This document shows positions 35,930 through 48,343 of a DNA stretch of 64,000 nucleotides, in pieces. The notes under the pieces are model-generated. The model was given only the letters and a program-made list of their open reading frames with translations. It was not told where the DNA came from and did no database searches. Source of the stretch: Nymphaea colorata (Eukaryota; Streptophyta; Magnoliopsida; Nymphaeales; Nymphaeaceae); assembly GCF_008831285.2 (NCBI RefSeq), contig NC_045150.1:10306001-10370000 (forward strand). The letters are read 5' to 3'. Position 1 is the stretch's first letter; each line of letters begins with the position of its first letter. Both the position numbers and the translations under genes were made by a program.

Positions 35930-36870
35930 GCTCATGGTATTGGAACTGACTACCTGACTCTCACCAAACTCTTAACTCGACCAGTTATGCTACTCTTCTC
36001 GGAGTAACCTGATCTCAATGTTTGAGCTTATGAAAAAGAGTACACATAAGACTATTGAAGCTTACAACTTTCTGGAGGTAAAGTCTTTTGTATAACCGGC
36101 GGTGAGACTTTTAAATTCTCTTAGGTGGAACTTGTTAAGAATAATATTCTGCTTTTTTATTCAAGAAACGTAACTGCATTTAAATTAACAAAAAAAAAAT
36201 CTTCTAATGAATTAAATGCTGAGCAGGTACTATATGTTCCGAATTTTAGCTACACATGCACTCATTTAATATTCTTCAGTGATCCCAGAATCTGTTCGAA
36301 ACATGTGTCAGCAACTTGAAAATATGTCGTTGTGTACTAAATCCGTCCCATACATGTGTCAGGGACTCAAGAATATGTCGCTGTGTACTAAATCCATTCC
36401 AAACATGTGCAAGGGACTCGAAAATATGTCGCTAGCCAGTACACTGTGCAAGCTACAACAACCATCATTGTTGATGGAGGGTTAGCATTGTTAGTTCAAA
36501 AGTTAAAAGACATTGTCAAGTTAACCGACTTATATAACCGTCACAGAACACATTGTGTCATGGGACCGAAAATTCCAGGGTCAAAGTTACAATAAGGTGT
36601 AGGCACATTCCATGGCCGTAATGCTAACTTAAAGCAACTAGTGTCACAACAAATACAACTAAGACACGATGGCCATTTTCATCGATAATCAGTTGGGCAA
36701 CGGGACTTGTGTTGGTGGAGTTTTGACCGTCGTGATTACTTATTAGCGACAGAATTGCCAGTATTAGCGACTGTCGAGTTAAAGCCACAGTTAATGTTCA
36801 TACTCGCACAGACATATCTAAGTTAAGATTTAAACTTAAATGGAGGGGAAAACATCTTTAAAACAAGATA
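35930..36870 (+). repeat. Dispersed module G, copy 1
   Basis: Matches 43060-43560 (G2): blocks TCAACTCGACCAGTTA-like at 35975, AAGGTAAAGTCTTTTGTAT at 36077 and TTTTAAATTCTCTTAGGTGG at 36108. G1 carries a 51-bp unit in three copies where G2 has one, and about 290 bp (36440-36730) that G2 lacks. Family unknown. Confidence 0.75.
36301..36436 (+). repeat. 51-bp tandem repeat, three units
   Basis: Units begin at 36301, 36352 and 36403 with ACATGTG. The period of 51 bases keeps one frame open (36279-36485, a 17-residue peptide repeat around LENMSLCTKS), but there is no sign that it is translated. G2 has one unit at about 43438. Confidence 0.92.
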
Positions 36871-36876
36871 CATATA

Positions 36877-36937
36877 TTTACATCAGAAGCAATTGACAGT
36901 CTAATTTATATGATTCAACATGTGCTAAATGTGGCTC
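36877..36937 (+). repeat. Module C scrap at the assembly gap
   Basis: 61 bp almost identical to 13649-13709 in C1 (ACATCAGAAGCAATTGACAG block), ending exactly where the Ns begin. A copy of module C may be collapsed in the gap. Confidence 0.85.
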
Positions 36938-37037
36938 NNNNNNNNNNNNNNNNNNNNNNNNNNNNNNNNNNNNNNNNNNNNNNNNNNNNNNNNNNNNNNN
37001 NNNNNNNNNNNNNNNNNNNNNNNNNNNNNNNNNNNNN
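36938..37037. other. Assembly gap of 100 N
   Basis: Exactly 100 unknown bases, the usual placeholder for a scaffold gap of unknown size. The open frames that span it on both strands are artefacts. Confidence 0.99.
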
Positions 37038-37559
37038 AAACCCAACACAACTACAATGTCTCACCAAAATGACAACAGAAAATGGAAACTGCAACGTCAC
37101 ACTCAGCATCAAACGAATCTTCCTATGCAATGTCAATCAGTAATGGCCCCAACAAATGGAAGGTATAAATCAAATTCAAACAATCGATTATCATGCGTGA
37201 GCCATAATGGTCCTGATCTGGCCCACGTTTCTTACACTAAAGTCAAGGAGAAAAAGAAAATGATCCTGATGAAACGTTAAGAAGAAAAGAGAAAAAGAAA
37301 GATCATAATGATGTTGAATTGGCTCACGTCTCTCAAATTGAAACGTTAGAGGGAAATAAAGAAACCAATGAAATCATTATATCCAAAAATCTCTCATCGG
37401 TTACAGGGTGATTTATGCTGCTTCATGCTGCCCTATATAATATATTGATGTACATAGGATGAATAGTGTGAAAAACGCAAGAAAGCCTTTCCTAGTGTGG
37501 ACGAAGGTTCTCCTGAACTGAACCACGTCAAACTTTGTCTCCTTTCTTCTTGCCTTTCT
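37038..37559. other. Spacer before copia relic
   Basis: A-rich sequence with no recognisable domain. It could be the decayed gag capsid part of the next relic, but I cannot show that. Confidence 0.4.
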
Positions 37560-38995
37560 CTCTTTTTCTTTATATTGTAGTCACTGCCACACAGTAGGTC
37601 ACTCAAGGGGAGATGTTTCAAGCTAAATGGATGCCCTCCCAACTTAAAAGGAGGAAAACAAAGAGCTGGTGGTACTAATGCCATAGATGGAGATAAAATA
37701 CATTTTAATGCTTCAGTGTCTATTGTTTTTGCCTAATCGAAGCAAGGATCAAGCTCATGTTCTAACCATGGATGAATACAATAAGTTAAAACAACTTCTT
37801 AAAGATCGAACTGCTCTTGTGCCACAGCTGCCCAATGGTCAATCTCATTTTGCAGGTATGATATATTCACAATCAAGCACATGGATCATTGACAGTGGTG
37901 CCTCTAACCACACGTCATCGTCCCTTAATTTTCTGTCTAATGTTATTGTCTTACAATCACCTTATCCCATAAAAGTACCAAATGGAACCATGGTACATGC
38001 TACTCATATTGGTGAAGCCTCTCTACAATTTCTTTGATACTAAAAAATGTTTACTACATTCCAAATTGTATCAGTAAGTAAACTTGTTTCACTTACTAAA
38101 TGTCAAGTCATCTTTGATTCCAATGGTTGCTCCTTGCAGGACCTGAATTCTAGGACAATGATTGGACTGGGTAGTTTTGAGAGATGGCCTGTTCGTATGT
38201 AAGATCTCTAATCTTTCACATTAACCTTGGCAATGAACTGTAGTCTCAAGTGAACAGATATATGGCATCTTAGACTTGGGCATCCATCACAAGCCAAGAA
38301 TTATCTACTTTCTCAGCCATAATCTAGCATTAAAATGTAAACATTTTATTGTGACGTATGCAAACTAACAAAACAGTCTAGATTACCTTTTAATGAAAGT
38401 GTCTCTTGTTCAAATCATCCATTTGATTTGTTGCATTGTGATATTTGGGGCCATATTCCCAAGCCTTATTTTCTGGAGCAGTGTGGGTTTATTTGATGAC
38501 TATACTAGAGCAGTGTGGGTTTATTTGATGTGATTTAAGCATGAAACTACTCATCTATTAAAATATTTTCAGTATGATAGAAAGGCAATATAAAGCTGAG
38601 GTTAAAATTGTTAAAACTTATAACGGAGTCGATTTTTTTAAGGGTGATGAATGATTTTTTTCATGAAAAAAGCATTGTTCATCAACAGACATGTGTTAAA
38701 TTCCAATCTGGTTTGCCTTGGCCTTGTTGGGACCAGTGTGTATCGACAGCCGTGTATTTAATCAATCGAACTCCAGCAAGTGCTTTACAAAACAAAACTC
38801 CTTATGAAAAATTATTCAAAACAAAAAAACCCACGTATTGTCATCTATGCATCTTTGATTGTTTGTGTCTTGCAAAAGAACCAAATCCCAAATCTAAATT
38901 TGACCAAAGATCACACAGATGTTTCCTTTAGGCTATACATTTGGTCAAAAATCATATATATATGTCCTCAAACTTCTCCACCCAGCTCTGGATAG
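37560..38995 (+). pseudogene. Copia gag-protease-integrase relic (plus strand)
   Basis: Zinc knuckle remains at 37577-37617 (CSHCHTVGHSRGD, last Cys displaced by a frameshift, after which CFKLNG and a Lys/Gly-rich stretch follow). The protease signature WIIDSGASNH lies in the frame 37687-38037, preceded by a typical TMDEYNKLKQLL block. GAG-pre-integrase traces (LRLGHPSQAKN, then CDVCKLTKQSRLPF) lie at 38270-38390. The integrase start LLHCDIWG keeps its first Asp (about 38430-38455), but the second catalytic block reads TYNGVDF at about 38616-38640, so Asp is lost. The integrase C-terminal part is readable at 38740-38930 (VYLINRTPASALQNKTPYEK). No LTRs, reverse transcriptase or RNase H. Many stops, so an old fragment. 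Confidence 0.88.
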
Positions 38996-39583
38996 AGAAA
39001 TCTTCCAACCTCTCACAGTAGATCACATAGTGCATTTTATTAAGCAATGCATTTATTTACCGCTCAATGCATTCTATTGGGTAGCTGTAAAAAATGAGGA
39101 CTAGCAATAGTTTACGACATGTACATAGCAACAGTTCCTAGTGTTTTTACCAACAATTAACAATGCATTTAAAGACTAATTTTTAATGGTTTAAAAAATT
39201 GGAGCATCCAGTACACAAAAGCACAATACATACATATACATAGACACATATATCCACCTACTTTTTGCTTCTGGTTTTGTATGTGATTTTACATTTGGTC
39301 TAATATCTAGATCCAAAAACCCAACAAGAACATTCAACCTTTGGTCGATTTTTAAACATAAAAGTAGGTTCTTAAGATGTTGTTTGGCAAAGTAATACAT
39401 TGTTGCTGCCCCATAAATCTGTCCTAGCAAATAAGACAGATTCATAGAAGATTGTTACAGTGTTGCATGTACAGTAGGAGACATTAATAACAATGTGTTA
39501 CTGTCGTCAGACAGCCCCTGAGGTAACCAGTCTGTTTTGGAATGAAAAAATTTAAGTTAAAAAACAGACGGCTTGGTCGGACC
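38996..39583. other. Non-coding stretch
   Basis: No gene or window-internal repeat recognised. The minus-strand open frame at 39191-39445 has no domain and no second copy. Confidence 0.5.
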
Positions 39584-41640
39584 TAACCCAACCCTCTGAC
39601 ATCCCTAGGTTCGGCAGGTTGACATGACCAAAGAGGAGGGATGGATTGGAAAAACTGCAGATGCCCTTTTTGGCCAACTCCAGTGATGTCATTGATCGAT
39701 TCCTCAACGACCCATGGATGGTTGCCTGAGTCTTCAACATCGATGGGTGATGGCAAACTGTGGTTGCTAGACTCTAGATGGTCCATGTGGGCCTGCAGTT
39801 TGAGAGTGAGATCGAGGCTGAGAGCTACTTTGTCAATATTTTGGAAGTTTCTTTAAGTGAAATGTGAAATCAAGTGGAAACTGAAGGAAACCCGAAAGCA
39901 CTTCTGCATCTTTTAAAATGGGCGATTGATGATAAATTGGCTATATCATGCTTCATTCAGAATCACTTGAATAAAGATTGGTTGATTGCCTCAAGGCACA
40001 TAGGGCAACTGGGTGGCAAGTAGTTCATATCCAAGGAGTTCGAGGTTTGAATCTTGTGGCCGCTGTCACATTCTAGTGTGTTATTTCTCTGGATTGCAAA
40101 CCATGGCAAGTGGAGTTGACGATGTACAGTATGTCCACCTAAGCCTCGAAGCAGGACAAAATCTTGAAAGCATAAGGGCATAGCCTTAGTAGTTTTATGG
40201 AAAAGACAGTTTCTTCTAAGTAAACAATAAATAAATATTGGCCGATTTGTATAACACTTTGGATCAACCCAAGCGAAGCCCCAATACAATTGAAAGCGGC
40301 TGACTCCAACCAACTTTTACACGAGAAAAACAGAATGTGAGAGTATGAATAATTAAAGAATCATTAAGGAGGACTGATAAGTATCACAATAGGCAACTCC
40401 TATTTATCAAGAATCATGCAGGAACGTGTGGACTTGTGTGGCAATTGCCCACACAGGTACACAAAAATTACTAGTTTACGTTGTCGAAGCTCTGTAGCTA
40501 TTTTGCTGATTAGCATGTGGCATCCCTCGGCCACTGATTTTCTGAAGGGCCTTCTGTCAGCAGTGAATATCTTGCTTTGCCACCGACAAGTTACTGTGTT
40601 TTGCGGTGACCCATTCAAACTGTGAACCAATGAGATTGGTCCTTTTCCAAGAACAAAACTGTTGAATCAATGGCTGCTCATTGTATTTGACAAGTCCTGG
40701 ATTTCTCAAAACTGGGCTCGATCCATCGATCGTCCAGTTGTTCTCTTTAGATGGCCGGACTCACCGTAAAACTTCTTCTTGATTGATGTTTAATATTTAT
40801 ATGTTTTCTATATGGGCAGATCCCCACCTGAACGTTTATGCATAATACATAGGTTATATATGCGTCTTCTCAACTTTCCAAGATTGTTTTTTTTTCTATA
40901 ATGATACAAATACAAACTATTTAGGTTTCACGGCCAGGGAGGCTAAGCCTGTAATTCTCAAGCACCTTGTTCAAATTCAGAGATTCGAAGAAAAGGTCGG
41001 CAGTGAATTCTTAACTTTAATCCTGCTTGGAAGGTCTAGGGATGCGTTGGGGCAGGAATCACCCAATGAAGCGTTGGAGGATACCACCACAAGTAAACAA
41101 ACTGGTGACTGTATTTCCAAGTAAAAATGTGACCCATGGATGCAATGGAAATCTGACACAAGAATATTCCATGCATGTCTCTCTCTCATAGTCCACATCT
41201 TCCGTTAATCTTTCCACCATCCTTAAGAGCTGTTTCTGAATAAAAAAAACAAATTAGGCTAAATCGAGAGAGAGAGGTGACAGTTACTCATGAAGAGACA
41301 GTGAGTGGCAAGCGTTCAGCTGAGTTCGGGTAGATTGAGTTGAGTGCCCCATATGGGCACCCAACGTACATACTCAAGAATAGGGGGACATTTGAGCAAT
41401 TTTTTAAAAGGTATGTCTTTTATTGTATTTTTTTTGCTTCCACTTTTGTCTTCCAATTTTTTTTCATTGTAACCATACAAACGCAAGAAATTTTTTTACA
41501 CATAACCAGGTTTGGAGTTCGGGTGGACAATGGCCAAACGGACATATTTCTATTAATGTAACAGTCATAATGAGAAGTAGAGTGTCCGGTCCAAGGAATG
41601 GTATTATAGAAAAAATATATTTTGAAAAAAGAAGAAATTG

Positions 41641-41671
<31 letters not shown>

Positions 41672-42490
41672 GTTATGAAAGAGTTAAAAAGTCTAAAATA
41701 GACATCATTTCAATAAAAAAGTTCAGAGGTACCCCAAACCCCTTCTTTTTTCCCTGTATATAATGAAAAGGAAACATTTTAAAAGGGTGAAAAAGAGGTT
41801 AAGAAAAAGTTCAAAAGTCTAAAATCAACATTACTTCATTAGAAAATTGAAAATACCTAAAACCCCATCTTTTTTGGTATCATAACTGCATACTTGTGAG
41901 TCCATAAGGATGTGCACGCAACTTGATCTCACATCCCGCTGTGACTCAAATGGATGGAAGAAAAGGGAGCGGTGATTAGGAGAATCTGCAGTTTGTCTAC
42001 CATCATTGTCATGATGTAGATGCTATGTCACTCTAAAAAATTTGGAATTAGATCTCGAATTGATGGACTAGCATTTGCTCATCCATCTATTGGAACAAGT
42101 TTTCTCAGAGACCTTAAACTTAATATCTTGCTTAGGTGGGCATCTTAGATCCTTTTCATGAAGTATGTCGAGGGCTACATATCTATATGATCCAAGATAT
42201 TGCATACCTAAGGTCTGATTTGAATAGGTGAAAAGTGAAAACTGGAAGGACCGCACCTTCTTACGTATGAAGTAACATCACAAAGCACCCATCTAGATAT
42301 GCTTTCTATATCAAAATTTTGTCCCTCTATATATATCATTCTAGCAGCCAACACATTATGAAAAACTGATTTTTTCATTATATATGGCCACCTTTGAAAG
42401 TCGATCAAACAAACTGATGGTCGCTAACATCACCGCTAAGAACTGATTGCCTTCTAACCAACACTTCTGGCGCAAACCGGACTGTTGCAT
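39584..42490 (+). repeat. Dispersed module B, copy 2 (longest copy)
   Basis: Matches B1 along most of its length and extends past B1's end to match B3 up to 17230 (AACTGATTGCCTTCTAACCA block). About 250 bp at 40830-41120 has no counterpart in B1. The ORF equivalent to the 8528-8917 frame is broken here. The microsatellite at 41641-41672 is TA followed by GA. Confidence 0.82.
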
Positions 42491-43059
42491 GCAACTGTCA
42501 TATGAATATTGGATATTAGTGCACAAAAAAAATATTCAGTCCAAAGAATTAAAATATTTATGAAGGTTTGTATAACAGCAGGAACACTTTGTGAGTGTTG
42601 TGTGAATTTGCCCTAAAAATTGGGTCTGATTCAAGAATTATTAATTATAGTGCTCCATGAATCTATCCCAATTTTTGAAAGGATTCATGACACAATCATA
42701 AAATGTTCACTTAGCCAAACGAGTCCTGCAGGCCTACCTGTTGAAGATAATGTCGCTCTGTCAAGACCAGAAGTTCTTTTTTCTTTGGAAAACTGGGGGG
42801 ATTGCCAACATCATGCTTGGCCTGTCCTGACTGGCCAAACACTAACACAGCAGCAGATCCAAGAAACTAAACTGGGTCCTTTGATGGTTCAACCTTTGCT
42901 TGATTTTTAGATAAATATCTTTGTCCTGACAACCATTGCTTTATTTGATGTTTCTCATTTGCTTTCAAGGTGAGCATATTCCCAACCTCATGGCCCCCAG
43001 GTTCCTACAAAATAACACAATTTATAAATGTCTATAGATGACCACTCACAAAGCCCCTC
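42491..43059. repeat. Stretch with D/B-like core
   Basis: 42760-42900 holds a diverged version of the core shared by modules B and D (GGAAAACTG followed about 90 bp later by CCAAGAAACTAAACTGGG). 42560-42700 has a TTTGTGAGTGTT block also found at 47410. Otherwise no feature. Confidence 0.5.
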
Positions 43060-43560
43060 AACTCGACCTGACTCTCACCAGCCCCTCAACTCGACCAGTT
43101 ACGCTATGTTCATCGAAGTAACCCTGTTTCTGTTTGACTTTGTAACTTTTTGACAAGCTACGCTATGCCCCTCAAGGTAAAGTCTTTTGTGTAACCTGCG
43201 CTGAGGCTTTTAAATTCTCTTAGATGGAACATGTTAAGAACAATATTCTGTTTTTAAAAATACAAAATATAAAAGCATCATATTCTTTTTTCAATAAAAG
43301 TAACATCACTTCAATTAATGCCTTCTTTATAGCACAAAGTTTTAATCAAGGAATTAAACATTAAGCAAGTACTATATGTTCTGAATTTTAGCCACATTCA
43401 CATGATGCCATATTCGACAGTGATCCCAAAATCAGTTCCAAACATGTGTCAGAGATTCGAAAATATGTTGCTAGATACTACAGTCACGATTACTTATTAG
43501 AGACAGAATTGTGAGTACTAGCAACTTTTATATGTATTGTGAGAAGTCGGAGGATTTTCT
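43060..43560 (+). repeat. Dispersed module G, copy 2
   Basis: Shorter partner of G1, with a single 51-bp unit. It keeps the GATTACTTATTAG block that in G1 lies near 36733. Confidence 0.72.
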
Positions 43561-44329
43561 TTCCAAATCCAGAAGATGAAATCCGCAAATTTATATATGA
43601 GAGTACTTACACGTCCTGTGTTCGAACGGGGAGAGTTACTAAGAGACACTCCGACCATTCAGACAACATCCCTACAATTCATTGCACTCATTGCAACTTA
43701 TAAGTGGTCCAAATAAGTAGGCTGTGCAAATGGTTAAAGATTGACCACGCCCTCAGCTTGTATGCTGTTTCAGATCTTACCAACTTTCTGTCCCATCAAA
43801 CAAGCTTGAGAAAATAAAAAAACATGGCTTTTAGGTGGTGAACGTGAGGAACATTCACCCAACCTATTGTCTCTTTGGATACAAGACCTACTGTTTTCTA
43901 TGCGTTAAGGTGTCATCTTTATATGACATCATACTAAAAATGCACCCGCACTAGCACTAAGAGATGTGTAGTCTCCAGGGGCATATGCCCCATAGAACTC
44001 ACTCTTTGAAATGTTAATCTAGTATTGAAGTTACATCACTTGTGTCCAGTTATATGGAGTAACCCCACCCCATTATGTCAACTCCCCATGGTCATTACTT
44101 GTGCCCTATAAAAAAAAAAGAAAAAAAATTCTGGCTTCGCCCTGCCCTCAGGCAATGAATCATAACTTTGTTGGATAAATCTAACTTGGACTTGTTCTCC
44201 TAATTATATGTTTGAACTTGTCCTTGGGGTTTTTGTGAATCTGCTGCAAAAAGAAGGTAAATTCCTGAAACACCTTTTAAAATATCTAATAAATCTAACT
44301 AATTTTTGAGTTAAATGCTTAGAACAGTA
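43561..44329. other. Non-coding stretch
   Basis: Nothing recognisable on either strand: no domain, no repeat copy in the window, short A runs only. Confidence 0.5.
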
Positions 44330-45645
44330 ACATTAAAAGAAGGGTCGACCTTTGGGCTTTTTTTCCCTTTCATTGGAGGGGCTTTTAGTCTTTTTCTTGC
44401 TAGTTCATAGTCATTATGTCACGCCAGGCTATGTCACCTGAGGGCAAGGTGTGGGTGTGGGTGCCGGAGTGGCACATCCTAAAAAATTTAGATGTGACGG
44501 TGTGGCGAGTTTATTTTATTATTATTATTAATAATTTATTATATATATAACAGAATAAGCATATATATATTATTATTAAAATTTAGTTATTAATGTATAT
44601 AACATACTTGAATAATTGCATTGCACAGGAAAATATCATAACAACATATATTATATGTGTAATTTAATAATATGACGTTCTAACTGGGCTCGAGTGTGAG
44701 TCGGACCTGCACCCATGTCCGGTACGCACCCGATTCTATGCAACTCCGGTGCGGGTGACTTAGGGGCTAGGTTATCTATAATAGCATGGGACATGCTTTG
44801 TCCTGCTTGTGTTTTCGTTTCTTCATTGTTCTTTATAATAGTTTCGATCATAGAAAAAAGATAAAACGTCTTCACGTTTTAAACATTGAGGTTTTCTTAA
44901 GAAATAATACAATGACTTTGAAAAAATAAGAAAAAAGGGATAAATAGAAAAATTTTTAAAAATCCTAAAAATGTAAAATAATTGATCATCTAATAAAACA
45001 AACATCTAAAAAATAAATAGAAAATCCACAAAAAAAAATTGAACTGTGGATTCTAAATCGACTGATCGTGAAAGTATAACATGCAAGTTCTATTTATCAA
45101 TAATGTTATTCCCAGTTCCATGAGTTATTTTAGGCGATGGCCTCGGCCTTCCTTTTTATACCCATACCAAAGTCCAATGACATCGGCTCATGCCGGTCAA
45201 TACTGACTTGTGTACCTTCCAGTCAAACAGTGCCGAACGGGTCATGCGAGCTAGTCTTTTCTTCAGAAAACTAAACTGTGGAACGAGTGGTTGCTCATTC
45301 TGTTCGACCAGTAGTTACCTGTCAAAAAAGCAATCCAAGAAACTGGGCTGGGTCCATCAATGGTCCAGCCATCCTTCTTGACGCATATATGGCCATCTAA
45401 ACCCATTTCCTACTCATTATCACTTGATGTTTCTCAAGTGCCTTGCATGTGGTCATATGCCCATCTAAACCCATTTCCTAGAAAATAAGATGATAACGTA
45501 TATAATACTCTAATTTAGATGAGTAGGAAGTCATCCCACGATCCAAGTGAAAGCTGAAGCTACTCTTTCCCCTTACTCCCAAGCCCACCGCTGTGTCATG
45601 CAAGCAAGTGGAGCCAAATGTCCAACAATTAACAGCCAGACGACC
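44330..45645 (+). repeat. Dispersed module D, copy 5
   Basis: Matches D1 and D3/D4: AGGTTATCTATAATAGC block at 44769, TTCCATGAGTTATTTTAGGCG at 45117, TTCGACCAGTAGTTACC near 45303, and the GATGAGTAGGAAGTCATCCC block near 45517 that matches D1 at 735. Interrupted by a MITE-like insertion at 44433-44768. Confidence 0.8.
44433..44768. mobile_element. MITE-like insertion of 336 bp in D5
   Basis: D1 is continuous (GGCTATCTATAATAG) where D5 is split. The insertion is flanked by AGGCTAT at 44426-44432 and AGGTTAT at 44769-44775, a 7-8 bp imperfect target duplication as expected for hAT-type elements. The ends are GC-rich with an inverted match around GCCGGAGTGGCA / TGCAACTCCGGTGC, and the interior is AT-rich. 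No transposase. The superfamily is inferred only from duplication length. Confidence 0.6.
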
Positions 45646-46740
45646 AGACCTGAGGGCACTTGCTGTCTTCCAACTGCTGTCTCTCTTCCGCTGCTGCTGC
45701 CATCTCTTGCCGGCTGCTGCCTCAGACGCATCCATTGCCTTTCACCTTCTCTCATTGCTGCTGCCTCAGACGCATCCGTCGTCCCTCTTGCTCTTGCAGC
45801 AGCTCCTGCTCCCGTCTTCACGCCAGGTACCCCTTCGGCCTTCCTTTCTTCTTCTCCTTGTTGTTCTTCTTCTTCCTCCTCCTCCCAACTGATTTTTCCC
45901 AAATAAAACCTCCCAGAAATCACTGTTGCTGCCTTCTCTCACCGCTGCTGCCTCAGACGCATTCGTCGCCTTTCCCCTTCTCTTGCTGCTGGTGCCTCAG
46001 ATGCATCAGTCGTCCCTCTTGCTCTTGCTGCAGCTCCTGCTCCCACCTTCACGCCAGGTACCCCTTCGGCCTTCCTTTGTTCTTCTCCTTGTCGTTGTTC
46101 TTCTTCTTCCTCCTCCCAACTGATTTTGCCCGAATGAAACACGCCAGAAATCACTGCTGCTTTTTTCTCACGCCGATGCTGCCTCAGTCACCATCAACGC
46201 TCATATTCACTGCTCTTGAGGGACTGTTTGATACCTCCACCTTTCCCCTTCCACAAGGTTTACAGGTCTTCTCGATCTCCCTCTCTTTCTCTCGGCTGCT
46301 TTGTGGCATAGCCCCTTTTTCTTCTGTGAGTTTTTTAGAGTTTTTTGCTGAACTATGTTGCATTGATGATGTATTTGACAGAATAAAGGGTATGATTATG
46401 TGCTTGATTACAATGAGAAATAGGTTTTCCTATTCACATGCAGAGAAGTAGATGGCAGGTGGCAGAGTTCTCTGGGCTTGGAAGCATAAGCTTTTGGGAT
46501 TGTAAAACATGGGGCATGTTTGATAATTTCGCATAAAAAAAAATTCTTGTGTTTTATGTTCTGGTCATTGCATTCTATGCATACCGTATTGAATAATTTC
46601 ATGTTAAAGGTAACCAGCCTAACTCCTAGCATTCTTTTCCCTAACCATCCTTGTTTCTTTTCTGCATATCTTATTGAATTATTTCGTGTTAAATGTAGCC
46701 AGCCTAACTCCTAGCATTCTTTTCATTCGGGGAAGATGTC
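45646..46740 (+). other. CT/GC-rich insertion between D5 and A5 (possible captured gene fragment)
   Basis: Composition differs sharply from the neighbours (CTGCTGCC, TCTTCTTC-rich). The longest frame (45660-46451, 263 codons) encodes a Cys/Ser/Leu/Phe-rich, low-complexity sequence with no domain. The reverse strand has Glu-rich frames (45923-45573 and 46154-45939). The pyrimidine-rich plus strand and the block CTTCTCGATCTCCCTCTC near 46270 look like a plant 5' UTR or first exon. Neither strand is convincingly coding. Confidence 0.45.
45697..46157 (+). repeat. 231-bp tandem duplication, two units
   Basis: GGTACCCCTTCGGCC occurs at 45826 and 46057, 231 bases apart, and flanking blocks (CTGCTGCCTCAGACGCAT, CCAACTGATTTT) repeat at the same spacing. 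231 is a multiple of three, so the open frames on both strands survive the duplication. A partial third unit may start after 46157. Confidence 0.92.
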
Positions 46741-47400
46741 CAGAGCAAATGGTCTGCACTCACTCGTCGTCCATTAGACTGTTAAGCATCCATCATTTCC
46801 TCTACACTTTCAAGGGTAGCTTGGCAACATGAACATTTGGCACAACACCATAACAGCTTACTTTCAAGGGTTTAAGCATAGACTCTCGAGCCAACATGTA
46901 CCTAAAGTTCATTTCAAATTAAAGAGTTATTGTGTTCTAAGTTTAACATATACACTATTCGAGTAACTAACATATATTCAAGTATAATAATGTAATTGGT
47001 GTGCCACTGCTCGTGACATCAAATAGGTAATTTTTCGCTGCGAAACAACAGAAGGATCCCCTCGTTTTATTGAGATATAAAATAGGTTATTAAATATACA
47101 TTGACAGTAATTAATCCATTGTCTATATCACTGATTTCTAGACACTAACATTGCAACACTTTGCCAGGGAAAGACTCATAATGGCTGAGGACAGTAGCTA
47201 GTCATGTAAGCAGTTCGGGCATCGTTTATAGGGGATTGCAAGCATATTTTTGTGTTGATGCACCGTTTTCTGCAATCCAAGCAATGTTAAAGTGATAACA
47301 TTTCAACATTTTTGTTTTGAAGGCTTCCAATGACAAACTGGTAAGAAGCATAGACATTTTAACATATTCATTTTAAAATATTCTTTAGTGGTCGTTTGGC
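46741..47400 (+). repeat. Dispersed module A, copy 5 (5' part, diverged)
   Basis: Matches A1 910-1800 and A4, with blocks TGTTAAGCATCCATC, AGACTCTCGAGCCAACATG, TATAATAATGTAATTGG and TTAATCCATTGTCTAT. More diverged than A1-A3. Confidence 0.72.
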
Positions 47401-47679
47401 AGTTGATACACTTTGTGAGTGTTTCATAAATCTATTCCAAAGTTTTGAGCTGATTCATAAAGCATCCCATTCGTCAAACAATTCCTTAGAGGTTGTTTGA
47501 TTGTCGTCCTATATGATAGAATGGACTGGACGTCCTGTATACCAGTGTCCTGTTCTTATAGGCTATGGTGTTCTTTGTCCAGAATTTTGATGGTCATAAA
47601 ACAAAACACCATGCCCCTTTTGTCTGACATTTGTCTTTCTTATGTTTTTCCTGTTTGTTCTGTCTGTCCTAATGACATT

Positions 47680-47725
<46 letters not shown>

Positions 47726-48124
47726 ATCAGCTTCATTTTTAGACTGGTTTTTCAGGGTTATTTTCTCTCCTTAAGATCCCACTAATCTTTAAAGCAGAAG
47801 ACAGTTATGAAGGAAGGAAAAGAAGGTGAGAAAGTAGAACTGAAAAATGAAAAGCCAGTATCTCAAGGAACCTATTGCACTCATTTCTTTTATATAATTA
47901 AAATTCATTGTTATGTATCCTCGTTGTCATTTGTTTACTACATAGAAAATGTGTTGCACCAGCTGTTATGTATGTAAATTATATATTTATTTAGTATGTA
48001 AAACATCAAGAGGGCACAAATAACAAAAAACGTTCTGTTCAAGGGTCATACGATCTTCACTAAATTATATTCTTGATTGTAAAAAAAACATTATAGCTGG
48101 TGTGGGCAATTAGCCACACCAGCC
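47401..48124. other. Non-coding stretch with microsatellite and short hairpin
   Basis: CT repeats followed by TA repeats at 47679-47726. A short hairpin at about 48098-48120 (TGGTGTGG ... CCACACCA) precedes module F2. Nothing else supportable. Confidence 0.55.
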
Positions 48125-48343
48125 CACATGATCAGATCCCTAGTGAACAAATACAATCACAACAACAAAACAAGCTATTGGCAACGACCAATAACCCTAT
48201 TTCCATTGCCAATACTCATCCCCTCGCAAAAACCAAGACTCGCCCTTGTCCTTTGAAGTGTAGAAAAAAACTTTTGGCTAGGCTAATGGTCGTTGCCAGT
48301 AGCCTCAGATCACCTGCCGAGGTTTTAGAAGTGCAAGGACAGG

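Noticed and set aside
36910-37143. ORFs spanning the N gap on both strands
   Set aside because: The middle is unknown sequence, so continuity of the frame is meaningless.
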